This document shows, one piece after another, positions 9,858-22,045 of a DNA stretch of 64,000 bases. Each line of letters begins with the position of its first letter. The first letter of the stretch is position 1. The notes beneath the pieces are model-generated. The model was given only the letters and a program-made list of their open reading frames with translations, was not told the origin of the DNA and made no database searches. A program made the position numbers and the translations under genes. This stretch comes from Trochalopteron elliotii. Taxonomy: Eukaryota; Chordata; Aves; Passeriformes; Leiothrichidae. The stretch spans positions 4,092,671 to 4,156,670 of the forward strand of contig JANPWX010000480.1 in assembly GCA_024734555.1 (NCBI GenBank), written 5' to 3'.

Positions 9858-12800
9858 CGGTTTACCAGCATTTGTAAAAACTTTCAACCAATTGAGAAAT
9901 AAGATTGGAAGGTCACATAAATACAGTTTGTTTTTTTAAATGGTGATGGCTTTTTTTTCTGATAACTCCTTTCTGATGGGGCAGGCAGCCTTTTGATCTG
10001 TTCTTTTCACAAGTTAAAAAGCATTCCCTTAATAATGCTTGACTGAATAACTGTCACTTTACAGCAACCAACATCCATCAGACAAAACGTGTACATCTAC
10101 TTCAGTTACAGCCACACAGGAATGAAAGTTGCAAAAATAAAGCATTTAAGAGAAAACATGCCATTTTCATTTACATGATCTTTGTTACAGGCTATACACT
10201 CTCCAGGTGAGGCAGATCTCTTGTCTTGGTGAATTTTGATCTACCCTGTTTATAAAGTAGAGGCCAAAAACTGAGTCAAAAACTCATCAGCAATTCACCA
10301 AGGCACAGTATAAGTGCTCTTCATGAATTGTTCCTCTGCCATTTAGTTAATGCAGTGACCTGTTGTTCTGAGGATAAGTTATTAAGTAATGAAATAGGAT
10401 GATTGGATTAAGCTAATTACTTGCTTTGAAATGACATTTGTACACAGATTCTTTGGCCTTGCCAGAATGAATTACTTAACCTAAATGGTGGGTTTCTTGC
10501 ATTTCATTTCACAGCTTTCAAAGCCACATTTTACCTGGTAGATGGGATCACTAAAACTGTGATTAAAAAAAACAAGTCACACAATACAGTAATCTGCATT
10601 ATGTGAAACAGAGTCTGTATCTGGAATCACATGCTAATCAATCTAGGTACATATTAATAAGTATAATTATAATAATAGGTCTGATCAGATTATTTAACAG
10701 AATTAATATTCTATGCAGAGGGATACAGAACATAGGACTGCAGAGTTTTATAGAAGAAATCCTACTGCCAAAAAAGGCTGCAGTAAGGAAAAGTGGTTTA
10801 TTTTACTTCTGTTTTATTTTACTGGTAAAAAGACAGTTCAGAAAGTAACAGAAGGCTTTACTACAATCTGTCTGCTGGGGACTCTAGAAATTTCCACTGA
10901 TCATTCTCCTCATCTCCTCTTTTTACTTTGTTTGCATGAGGGGAACAGTTAATGGCTTTCTGGGTAGGAGAATATAAGCCTGGTAGGTGCTTCAAATTCA
11001 ATTCCACAGCAGACTCAACCAAATGAGAAAATATTTCTGTGGTACCTCTTTACCTGTATTGTATCTCCCATTATCTTAATCCACCCTGACTTCATCTTCA
11101 TCCACTGCTTCTGACAGGAATTCTGACAAGAATAAAGAAGATAGGATCCATAATCAGTGTTCAGCTCCATTATTGCAGCCTCTGGCACAGAAGACAGAGT
11201 GGTGTCAGGGCCAAGAGGGGCAGAACTTGTTGAAAGGGTGAAAAAAGGGGAGGAGAAGAGATCTCACAGTGCAGAGGAAGAGAAAGGAATAAAACAAATG
11301 GAAGGAGCTGAAAAAAAGGCCAAGATGTGTCAGGAGCAGCAGATCCTTGCCATGTGTCGTGAACGGAGTCACACTCTTCACTTTGCAGGAGAGAAGCAAC
11401 AATATATTTATCCTAGGGTGAAATCTGAGCCTGTGTGCACCCACCAGGCAGCTAAAAGATCCTGTTTCTTGCATCAAAACCTCGGGCTCTTTTCCTCATA
11501 AAAAATCAAGTCATTTCAGTTTTATCTGTTTTATTTTCATCTATTTTAGTTTGCAATTATTTCCTGAGAGAGAACTCAGTTCTTACAGAATGACTTGTCC
11601 TTTCCTTTGGTGTTGACTGCAAATTGCCTGTCACCTCAGACATTTATCTTGTTCTACACTGAGATGTGCACTGCATTTGGGCTCTGATACATATATGTTT
11701 TGGAAAGACCCCTACAAGAAATCTGGTGTTCAGCTTCTCCTGTAAGATGTTTGGCTCTGTCCTAGCTGATGTGAAAGCAATTTATCAAATTTGGCAGAGG
11801 GGTTTCTGCTATACCCCGGCAAGAATCAATCTTCAATGGAATGATGATCTAATAGTGGTAAACACATAAACTCTGTGGAAATGGCTATAAAATAGGATCC
11901 TGCAGAGCTCAGTTAGAGAGGTGGAAATAGCAAAGCAATGAAGTTTGACAGATCTAAAACGCAGAAGGTGGTTTTTTTTTTTTTTTGAATGTCAGCTTGC
12001 TGGAGTGAATTTTACCCAGCAGAAAAAGGGCTCTCTTCTGTAAATATTATCTTTGCAATCTAAGTGAAATCTTGAACTGTGAATAAGAAGTGAGCATGCT
12101 TTTTTCTCGCTGTTCCTAATTATTTTTTATAGCACAGTACCACCTAGAGGCTCTCTTGCCCTCTGTGCTTGTTTCTGTGAAAAGTGGGAAGCAAAACTTT
12201 TGGAGCTTTTTACCACTTCAATGGATACAACAGAAACAGGATGAAAAAAAAGGGTGGGAAGGATGGAGTTCCTGCAGGAGAAATAAAGGCTCTTGAAGAG
12301 AATAGGAGCCAAATCTCCTCTGTCATTACATTTCTCCAGTACAAAATAAATAGCTACTCAAATTGATGCAAAGAAAATCTAAACCAGATTTGACTTGCAG
12401 CCCTTTTTATGTGTCTCGCAGTTTGTGCAACTATTTCCTACCCCGACCACATCATGGAGTAGGTGCAGATTTATCCCTCTGGCAGAGTTATATCCTCCCT
12501 CACTCTCATCCTCAGAATCATTTTCAACCCAGAAATAAAAAGTGTGATCACTTCTACAACGAAATTTCACCAGACAGAATTTTCCTTTCTGAATCACTTA
12601 GTGTAACTATTGACATCTGCCACGCAGAATACTCAACTAAAGATAATTGTGCTGTCTTGTTCACTGAGAGTCTAATTCTTTTCACAAGAAAAGAATCCTT
12701 TCAAAGATTAGCAGATTCAAAAAACCTTTTGCAGCATAATATTCTGTGTTTTATATGTACCATATAGCACACTTCCCGATAATTTAGGATGTCTGCAGCC

Positions 12801-14949
12801 TGTGAATTTCTTGGAAATTACAGAAAAAATTAAATAGGCCCAGAGTGATGCTGTTTAGCAGTCACTGCAGATAATCCAGGAGGAAGGGCCTCAGAGCACT
12901 GATGACTCCATTAAAAGGAGGTTTGGCCAGTGTTTCTCACCTCCTCACTTGCAAGATTTCCACCCATGCCCTTTATCTTCCCTCTGTAATGAGAAAAAAC
13001 ATTATTCATGTTAATAGAAGTTCCAAATGCATCCTTTCAGACAGAAAAAGATCTCAGTGGAATAAAGCATAATCCTTTTACCTCTTTATAAGAGTACAGA
13101 CCAAGTAAAACACTCAGTAATCTTTCCCATGATTATGTATTTTATGACGGTATATCATGAATACATTGAAGATAATTTCTAATGTGATAGGAAATTCCTC
13201 CCATGAATTTCAAATGAGGAGGTATGTGTCTTTCAGATTGTCTTGTCATAACCAGAAGCCAGATTTGCATTTATTGGTAATTGGTAATTAGTCAATAAGT
13301 TGTCAGGAACATAAAATAGAAGAAATACTTAAATTGCTGCATTTCGCAATTTTTTTTGTTAGAATTCCTTATTTCAATTCAGCAGCCTGGATGTCAGGCT
13401 CTTTTCAACACTTTCCAGAGAGAGAATCATGTGCATATAGCAATTTCCATGAACAGGAGACTGCATAAGTAGGTCTTTAATTTAGACAAATAGAGTTCTT
13501 GTGATTGCAGATTGCTTCAAGGATGGGATTTTCAAACCCAGTCATTAACTCTCCTCCTCCTACCCGGTCTCATCTGGGGCTTGACACTCTGCATTTTTCC
13601 TATGTGAATAGCTCTTGTACTACTGCAGAGACATTATTTGTAGGAATGTCACAAGGATTTCTGGATCCTTCCCCTCCAAACTGCCCAGGGGTCCTCAGGG
13701 AGGTTGATTATCCCACTCAGCTATTGTCACTTACAGGACGTTTTCTGTGATTAAGTGTCACCTGTTTGAAAGTGTGAAATTCGCAGCCCACCCACTGAAA
13801 GTCTCATAAAGGGATGGTATAATCTATTAATATTAAAAAAAAACAAAAAAAAAAACCCAAAAAAAAAAAAACAGAAGCAAGAAACTCTGATATTATTTCA
13901 TCAAACTTTTAGCTCACAGAAAACAAAATAGGTTCTTTGGATCTTCATCAGATTTATCTGGGTTTATAAAAGATGGATTTCTACATATGTGAGCATCTGT
14001 GAGTGGCCATGTTCTTGTCCTTAATTTACTCCTTTATATTCATACAATAGGCATGTAGAACAACAATTTTAAAAGTTGTCTCGATGATAAATTTTCATGC
14101 CTGGTAATTTTCCCTGCCAAACAAGTTTTATTTATTTGTTCTCAACTCTCCTTTATGTTAGAATAAAATGTTGGTGGATATTGGTTTGCACAGATTTCAT
14201 GAGAGGTTGACGAGATGATTTAATCTTTTCTATTTGCTAAGGAGGAAAAGGCTTTAAGAACCTTTCTTAAAAGGTGTTAAGACATCTGGCAGCATTCAAG
14301 GTGTCTTGCCATTGCTAGACTGAATATCACCACAGTCTGATGTCTTGGTTTGCTTGCTTTTCTTTGTTTTCAAGTTTTGCTTTTTTTTTTCTATGACCAG
14401 GATTAAATTCAAGAATAAAAAATTGAACTAAAACCTCATTAACATAGGCAACATGGTTTTTCGGAAGGGAACTTTTAAATCAGTAAAAATTGAACTTGTG
14501 CTGGTCTGCAGCAGTCACATGTTCTCCCCTTGTACACTCGGGTTGTTGTCATCATCCAGTTTATCTGTAGGTGGCAATACCCAACAAGAAATCCTCTCGT
14601 TTTCTGGAAGTACTTTCAGAAAAGCTTTGAGGAAAAAACTGATTTAACCAGATCAACTAGGAGTCCAGTAATTGAATTATAGCCCTTTGTTGTGCATTTT
14701 TAGCATGTAAGGTGAGAATTATCTGCTATAATCTAAAAATCTGAGTAGATGCTTGTCCTAAATTTTCAAGCTATTCAGATCTCCCTATATGAGCACCCTC
14801 ATTTTGCACTTTTGGGGACTGCACAGTTTTCTGCCTTGCCTAACCCAGGGATGCATGGCAGGCACACACACACACCCACAGAGCACCAAAAGAAGGAAGG
14901 CCAGGGGCACACTGCAGGAAGCAAGTAATAAAGGGTAAAAATCATTTCC
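9858..14949. other. unique noncoding DNA
   Basis: No gene was recognised. Frames of 114 codons (11157-11501, plus) and 134 codons (12363-12767, plus) have antisense frames over the same interval and no recognisable domains. Simple sequence includes a T run at 11972-11986, an A-rich tract with C interruptions at 13834-13871 and a (CA)n run at 14862-14875. Confidence 0.6.
13834..13871. repeat. A-rich tract
   Basis: This is poly(A) broken by a single C and a CCC. It could be the tail of an old retroposed copy on the plus strand, but the preceding sequence is not recognisable as a gene. Confidence 0.8.
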
Positions 14950-15254
14950 TGATGCTGTTTTACACCACAAGGACACAGACTCCAAACTTCAGAAGGCTGA
15001 AAATGACTCCTTTATTTTTGGGATGTGTCTCCCTTTGATACTATTTTACACAGATCGATTTGATTGGTGACACAAAGACAAACCTCTTCACTCACATTGG
15101 TCAGAGCAGAGGGACATCAAGAAGAAATCCCTCCTAGGAAAAGGAATGAATAACAAAGTTACAGTTACAAAAACATTTATTTTATTTACAGAAAATTTCC
15201 TGGGAAAAGAATTTCAGAAAACCAAAATATCTCAGGCACGGAACCAGGGCTACA
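14950..15254 (-). mobile_element. solo LTR, 305-bp family, copy 1
   Basis: This is nearly identical in layout to 60792-61095. Both read TGATGCTGTTTTACACCAC at the left and CCAGGGCTACA at the right, so on the minus strand the LTR begins TGTAGCCCTGG and ends CATCA. The AATAAA signal is at 15011-15016 (plus-strand TTTATT). The TATA position about 20 bp away is altered to plus-strand TTTGATA, so the promoter is probably damaged. Flanks are ATTTCC (14944-14949) and AGTTCC (15255-15260), a 6-bp duplication with one mismatch, suiting a class II (ERVK-like) retrovirus. No coding remnants are adjacent. The frame at 15146-15424 crosses the LTR edge and is not a gene. Confidence 0.85.
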
Positions 15255-16826
15255 AGTTCCCACTTCATTTCCCAGTCAGAAAACTCTATGTAAAACCTGC
15301 ACACTTTGAGAAGAAACTGGCACCAAGATTAGGAAGCTCACATGTAATTGTTGGCTGTCCTGAATATTATCCAAACACTGGGTCACCAGTGTGTGCCTCT
15401 CAGAAAAGGAAACCTTGTGAATGAGAGGAAAAAGATGATGGAGAGAAAATTGCTTGAAACAGGATGTCAGCAAAATGCTTGCACCTCACCTTGGCTTTGT
15501 CAGAGCTGGTGAAACTAATGGAATTTGCTGAGGAGAGTTTAAATGAAGTAATAGGAGCAGGCATCACGTTGAATAAGAGCAGAATGGAAACATATTCAGG
15601 AAGGGTAGAGCAGGGAAATCTTCACTTTCCCCACAAAGATTTTGTTGAGTATTCTGCTATTCAAATATAATATCGGAGGCCTTAAGAAACTTAATACCTG
15701 TGTTCCTAATACAGGCATTCTGACAAGATAACTGTCATCTGAATCATTAACATATTTAGGCCAGAAATAAAGAAGAAACCTCCATGATAATATACCCGAG
15801 AGAGTTCACTGCTACTGCCTCACTCAGTAAAAGAGCTGTAAAATCTCTTTGATAAGGCTTTGAAGCAGGCAGAGCTTTGCAGTGGATCTGCCCAGACCTT
15901 CTCCTCTAAGTCTAGGCAGAGGAACTCCCCAGAGGCCAGAAAGCTTTTGCATTAAAAAGAAAACACCAACAATTTTTTGGGTTTTTTTAATTCAAATATA
16001 AAACCGAATAATTAACTTTTTAATCAGACAACAGATGATTAGTGGGGAAAGACAGAACATAAATTTAAAAAAAAAAAAAGGTTATATAAAACTGGTTTTC
16101 TGCCTACACATCTGTGCAATGCAGATGCTTCAGCTAGATCAGCAACTGCAGCTCTGAGCTGCAGTAAAGTGGCTCATCCCTTTGGTCATTGCTGCCACCT
16201 CTCCTGGCCTGCTCTCTCCTCCTTCCTCCTCCTGCCAGTCTTATAAACCACGTGTAAATGTATCAGTCTCTGAGGGTCCAGCCCTTGCAGATTGGCTTAG
16301 AATAATTTTAGCCAGACTGCTCTTCAGAGGTGTTTTTAAAGCAAAAGGTTTAATAAATGTAAAATATCAAAATAACAAACATTGCAGTAAACAAAAGAAA
16401 AGCCCCACAGGTGTCCCAGAAAACCTCTGACACCCTGCTAGGAGCACTCCAAAAATCCCTTTATTTCCTTTGGGCTCCTTCCTAAATACTGAATGTTTTG
16501 GGAGGGACAATCTGGCCTGCTGCCAATGGGGAGAGGTGCAGGATTTGAAGAACAGCAAAAAGGTTCAATAGATGCTCCTCTCTTGGCCCTGAGCCAATCA
16601 CTGTCAGAGCAACAATAAAGTTTCTGGGTTCTTTACCTTATAAGAAATGCAAGGGGTGAGTCTTAAACTTTTCCCTATGTGGAAAACACTTGCTGGGTGT
16701 GGGAAATGCATTCCTACACAAGTGCCAACATCATTTTCCTGAGCGCAGAACTCATTAAAAAGCTCTTTTGCTCCTTGCAGTCCTGTCTGGTTTTCCCCTT
16801 GATCAGCAAAATTGCCAGTAACCAAC

Positions 16827-16830
<4 letters not shown>

Positions 16831-16860
<30 letters not shown>
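16831..16860. repeat. T30 homopolymer
   Basis: Thirty consecutive T residues. It may be a poly(A) tail on the minus strand, but the adjoining sequence from 16861 is not recognisable as a retroposon. The length is likely to vary between individuals and to be error-prone in assembly. Confidence 0.9.
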
Positions 16861-16864
<4 letters not shown>

Positions 16865-19800
16865 AGCAAGGGCAGTATGGAGGCTTATTTTTTTGTATTG
16901 GAACAACATTTGACACAATTTGAAACAGACTTGCTGCCAAAAAGCCACGCTACTGCATTCTTAACTTTGCCCTTCTGTGTGACCCAAGCAGAACCCCATG
17001 AAGTGAATCTTCCTTGATCTTTTTTAAGTCTCACTGCACATAGCCAAGAGGATTTTCTCTTTAATGCTCATGCATGGCATGAAACATGAATATTAATAGC
17101 AGAGAAGAGGAAATTTAATTCAGATACAAGATTTTTCTTTTTTGCTTTTGATTGTTCCAAGTGAGAACATAAAATGCAAATATGAAGCTACTATAAACAA
17201 TAACCAATAAAAGATAAAAGTCTTTTACTAGATCGTGGTAGCAAATAAGATATGAACTTCATACATGAATTGAAGCTTTAGAAGTGACTTCAATTCCCAT
17301 TCAAGCACAATCATGTCCTCTAGCAGAAAAACAAAAAAAAAAGTAACTGAACTTACAGATTGAAGTAGTTGTGCATTGGTGTCAAGAATATATTTAGAAT
17401 GCAGTATTCCTTAAAGGCTGCTTTTTGTGTCACACAGTATCAGATTCCAGTGTGTTAGAGGGGGAGCAATATTTCTCTGTAGGGTTTCTGATGCTGGGAT
17501 GCTCCTCAGTGGTCTATTAACATAATTCCTTGGTCTGCCTTAAATTCAGTCTTTAGTAGTTGTTCTATCAGGGATTCTTTGTCACTATCCATGTCTCTGC
17601 ATATGTGTTGCCTCCAACGTCCTTTTTAAATGATATTCCTGCTTGAATGAGATGTGATCATTAAATTCTACATAATCAAACAACATCACTTTAAGTCACC
17701 AGAAGGCAAATATACCACATGCTCTGAACTGTTAGTTTCTTGAAGTAAAAGGATTCCACAAATGCTTATCTTCTTTAAGAAACAGTTATGATATGTTTTT
17801 GAGCTACTCCTCAAATATGTTTTGAATTACTAATGAGTGGGTGCTCTTTGAAGAATCCTGGAAGTCTTTAGACAATTTGATGGCACCTTGCAACAAGTAA
17901 AGCACATTTTTATGTTGTTATTGTTATTTAAAGTAAGACTGACTAGTACATAATGGCTAACACTGTGGGCATTGGGATGTTTCTTGACGTGTTGCAGATG
18001 CTTTGATCAGCTTTGTTCACCTTGGCTCTCCAGGATCTGATAAATTTGTGACCTGTGCAGTGTCTGGAGGGGATAACTCATGGACAGGAGTGGGGCCCAC
18101 ACGAGCATCTAACAGATGTGTACTTCAGCAACAGGCTGGCTGTATTCAGAGAAAACATGTTCCTAACATCCTAGCAGGCTTGGATCACACTTAAAATTGC
18201 TTGTAAGTTCAAGTGCTTTTAAGTGCAAATTAGAAATTATTAAGAGCAATTGATTTTCAGCACTGTCAAAACAGCAAAAGTAGAAGGAGATTTTTCTGTA
18301 TATTTAATTTGGAAAATAATTCATGTAAATCATAAAAAGCTTTGGTGATTGCTCACAAAGGTCTCACACTTTCCTCAAATTGCTTTAAACCTGTTATTGA
18401 TAAACACGTTTTTGAGGAATACATTATTTTTAAACTTTTTAGAAAAAAAAAAGAGATTATAAGCCTTAGATGAAGGGACAGGCAGTTTCTTAATCACCAC
18501 ATGAGAAACTTGTTAAGCTCCTGTGTGACAGCCAGTGGATCTATTTGGGTCACTCTATCACTAATGAAATGCACTTGCCTCCAGAAAGCAGCACTGCAAC
18601 TGTTCTGCCATATCTGTAACAAAATCAGAAGAGTTTAGCATAAAATCTCAACTAATACCCTGTGAAGTTTAAACAAGAAGAGAAGAGCATGGAAATTTGG
18701 AAGACGGAATACGATGGCCTAGAAATTCAGCTCTCCCTCTTTTACAAGAGGGACACAAATTCTTAAACTGTCTCACCTGAGGGATGGCTTTTCAGGAATC
18801 CTGCTGCATCATTGATTCATTACAGATAAAGAGGGGTGTTGCACATACTGCAATCACCAAAGCTGTTTCCCAGGGCAGAGAGCAGAGCACATTTTTGGTG
18901 CCACTTTGGACAGACAACCTTTTTTAGAGCTGAAATAATGCCTCTGTTGCTGTGTAGCCTGTGTGACTTTCAGTGCAGTTGCTCCATCATGGCTCTATTA
19001 GCCTGCCACAAGCTCCCCCATCATGAAGCCTCCCACTTCATGCCCAGCTGCTCCTACCTCTCATTTTAGCTTGCTAAATTTAGAATTATGGTGTACCTGG
19101 GAAACCAGCAAGTTTCCAGCCTTGATGGAGGAGCAGGAGTGCTGTGAGGTCAAGGCAAGCAGCTCACTCTGCAGTGGCCTGCAGTGATCAGTCAAAGGAC
19201 TGAGCTGCACACAGTTGTGCCTTGCAATTTCCCCTCTGGACTGCAATCCCATGAGGGATCATGTGGGCACTCCTAACGTCACTCAAGTTTTATGAAATCA
19301 GATGATTACACTGTGTTCTGATCAACTGTGTCAGCTTCCACTCCTCAGAGCAAAAGGAGTGTGTTGTCAGAAGCAGAAATACAATCCTAGAGGTTTAACC
19401 TAGAGGTGATGTGATCTTTAAAAACAATGTGTTTGTAAAGAATGTGAGATCTTGAAATGTGATTGCAATAGGACATGAAGAGGCACAAAGCACCAGGGAG
19501 CTGCAGCTGGGAAATATCTGCTCACTGCAATTGCTGTGAGAGGGAGGTCTGAAAACTCCTGTAAAACCACACGGTGAGTTTCCAAAGTACCACACACCAG
19601 GTGCAGCAGGGCTACCATGCCTTCAGGACAGATTACACCTTCTGGCTCTCAGGTCCTGCTAAGCAGCAAACTCAGTGAAAAGTGGGGAATAGAGATCTTG
19701 TCATTCATAGAAATAGAATGTGACCACTGGCTTCCCTCTCTTTGGTACAGCCACTCCTCACAGATGAAAGCTCATCCTCTCTTCCACTCCCCTGACTTCA

Positions 19801-20991
19801 AGAACTGAATTTAAGTTCCTGCTCCAGGAACATGCACTGAAGTGTTGTCCTGAAGATTGCCCAGGAGATTCCAGACCCTGATCCTCTGTTGCTCATATTT
19901 CCTGTCACAACAGTTGTTTAACCACACGTTTCCATTCCTAATTCATAAAACATTACCAGCAAAGTAGCCCCAGAGCCTGCCCAAATTCCCCATTCAGCTG
20001 CCTTTTATTGCACCAAATGAGGATGTCTTTCCCTCTTTCTCTTGTTTTCATTGTTTTGTTTTTTTACATGTGCAGCAGATGTGAAACATTGGTTCTAATT
20101 TGAAGATGAAGGTTAATTGCAACCCAGGGATGATGCACCTTCACTGCCATCCCCAGCAGCACAGCAAGAACAGCTCTGCTGTGACTTTGACTGGGGAATG
20201 TCACTGACATGTCACTGCTTAAACAGGACTTAAAAAGCCTCTTGTGTTCATTAATATCCTTCACATTTCTCCCACGTCTTCTACACAATTTCCCCAAGAA
20301 AACCTTCTCTCATCATGAATAATTTTTAGTCCTTGACATTTATCAGTAAACATCAAAATTGGAAAAGATGTGTTCTTGGTTCTGAAACAAAGAAGACGTA
20401 TCAGAAAATTGTATTTAATATCATTGAATATTAGAGAATACTTTATCTCAGAATTCTGAAGTGATAATGTTTTAATGAAATGCACTCTTAATTCCCCATT
20501 GGGATTCCCATTGTATTAATAAAGTGTAATTGCAAATGAGATAGACAATAACCTGTTCTCAATTTCCATCTGTTATCTGCACTAGGCAAGTTTTAAAAAT
20601 GTGAAAGCCCAGATTTTTAAAGAGCAGTGACTAATAATCCCAAGAATCTTTCTTGCTTTAACTTCTGCTCCACTTAATTTAGGAACATTAGGGTTACCAT
20701 ATATGTGGGATTTTAACTCCACTTTTCTCTCCAGAAATGGTGCCAGATGGAATTGGAATTTGGTCATGTGCCCAAGATTCCTGAATTATGAAGAGTGTAT
20801 TGTTCTGATGGCACTACAGATGTCTAGAAACCCCAGAAAAATGGCCAAAGACCACAGAAAGACCAAAACCATATTGCATTAATTAAAAACATTCCCATGA
20901 CATTTCTACACTATGTTATACCATACAGAGTTTTTTATTATTCTGATCTTAAAATTTAAAAAAATAATCCAACATATCCCCAGTGAAATAG

Positions 20992-21008
20992 AAAAAAAAA
21001 AAAAAAAA
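20992..21008. repeat. A17 homopolymer
   Basis: A run of 17 A residues following AT-rich sequence. No retroposon body was recognised upstream. Confidence 0.85.
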
Positions 21009-21586
21009 GACAGGAACCTGGCAGTAGCAAAGACTTTGCATCAAGGATCACCATACTCTGGGCCTGGCTGTTCAGTCAGTTTTTATTCCATCTCAATGAA
21101 AAATCCTAGCTATGAGGTACTGATAATAATGAATATTTACAGAATATGCCATAATTTCCTATAGTATTTTGCAATAATTATGATCAACCTAATTTTGCTA
21201 GTCTGTTATGAATGAACACAGATAATTCAGAAATTAATAACTTATTATCAAAGAGCTTGTATCAGGCTTGGCAATTCCTTTTTGGAGTAAAAAGTGAATG
21301 TATTAGTCTAAAAAGGAACAAGGCAAAATACATTAATGTTATAGAAGGCACTTCATATTTGTTTTCTTCTTGTTAAAATGACCTCTGGTTGTCCTAAACC
21401 CTCCTAAATTTCCTTTTCCTGGATTCTCAGCTCAGGAAGAGTGGATGAGAGCAATTATAAAAGTGGCTTCTCTCTGCCTATCAAATTGTCAAGGTCAGAG
21501 GTAATTTCCAAAGACATTCTGATTTCCCCACACTTTAATGTGCCCATTTGCAGGGCAGTGTTACGAGGGGTGGGTGTGTGGCAGAT

Positions 21587-22045
21587 TGATTGCCAAAATG
21601 GCATTCTCTGAAATGCATTTAAAAATGCCAACAGTGAAACAGACACCCAAAGGTGCATCCCCTGCTTTGCAAGACCTGCTGCTGGATGAGGAGACCATTT
21701 TTGGCAAGTTTCTGGATGTTTAGAAGCCTTGAAATATTGGCACTGCCCACAGTACCACAGAGATGTCTGGATGAACTGAACACTCGCCACGTGGAGCTGA
21801 TCTGCCCAGGACACAAGAACTGGCAATAAAAAGGAAGGAAGGAAGGAAGGAAGGAAGGAAGGAAGGAAGGAAGGAAGGAGGGAAGGAGGGAAGGAGGGAG
21901 GGAAGGAAGGAAGGAAGGAAGGAAGGATATTTTCTAAGACAGTTTACAGAAATCATAGAAATCCTGACAAAAACAACTCCCAGGCAGAGACAATGGCCAG
22001 TTGGTAACTGGCTGTTAGTTATATTAGAGCATTATCTCAAAATGT
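21587..22045. repeat. duplicated sequence containing a GGAA microsatellite, copy 1
   Basis: This is a direct repeat of 30261-30662. Left-hand similarity runs from TGATTGCCAAAATGGCATT through TTTGGCAAG and TCTGGATGTTTAGAA to GGCACTGCCCA. The right half starts just after the microsatellite at TATTTTCTAAGACAG and runs to CTCAAAATGT. It contains a small hairpin, GCCAGTT-GGT-AACTGGC, in both copies. Copy 1 carries about 80 bp (21751-21831) between GCACTGCCCA and the GGAA run that copy 2 lacks. Frames rich in PSFL or KEGR repeats are translations of the microsatellite. It could be a local duplication or two copies of an interspersed repeat I do not know. Confidence 0.88.
21832..21927. repeat. (GGAA)n microsatellite
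   Basis: About 24 GGAA units with several GGAG/GGGA interruptions in the middle. It lies at the same internal position as the array in the second copy. Confidence 0.95.

Larger units (their letters stand above)
15261..21586. other. unique noncoding DNA
   Basis: No gene was recognised. The interval holds an uninterrupted T30 tract (16831-16860) and an A17 tract (20992-21008). The longest frame (112 codons, 16679-17017) reads straight through the T30 tract as poly-phenylalanine and is an artefact. A GC-richer patch around 18830-19620 holds only short conflicting frames. Confidence 0.6.

Noticed and set aside
21720..21956. Open frame encoding a proline/serine/phenylalanine/leucine repeat
   Set aside because: Translation of the GGAA microsatellite on the minus strand.
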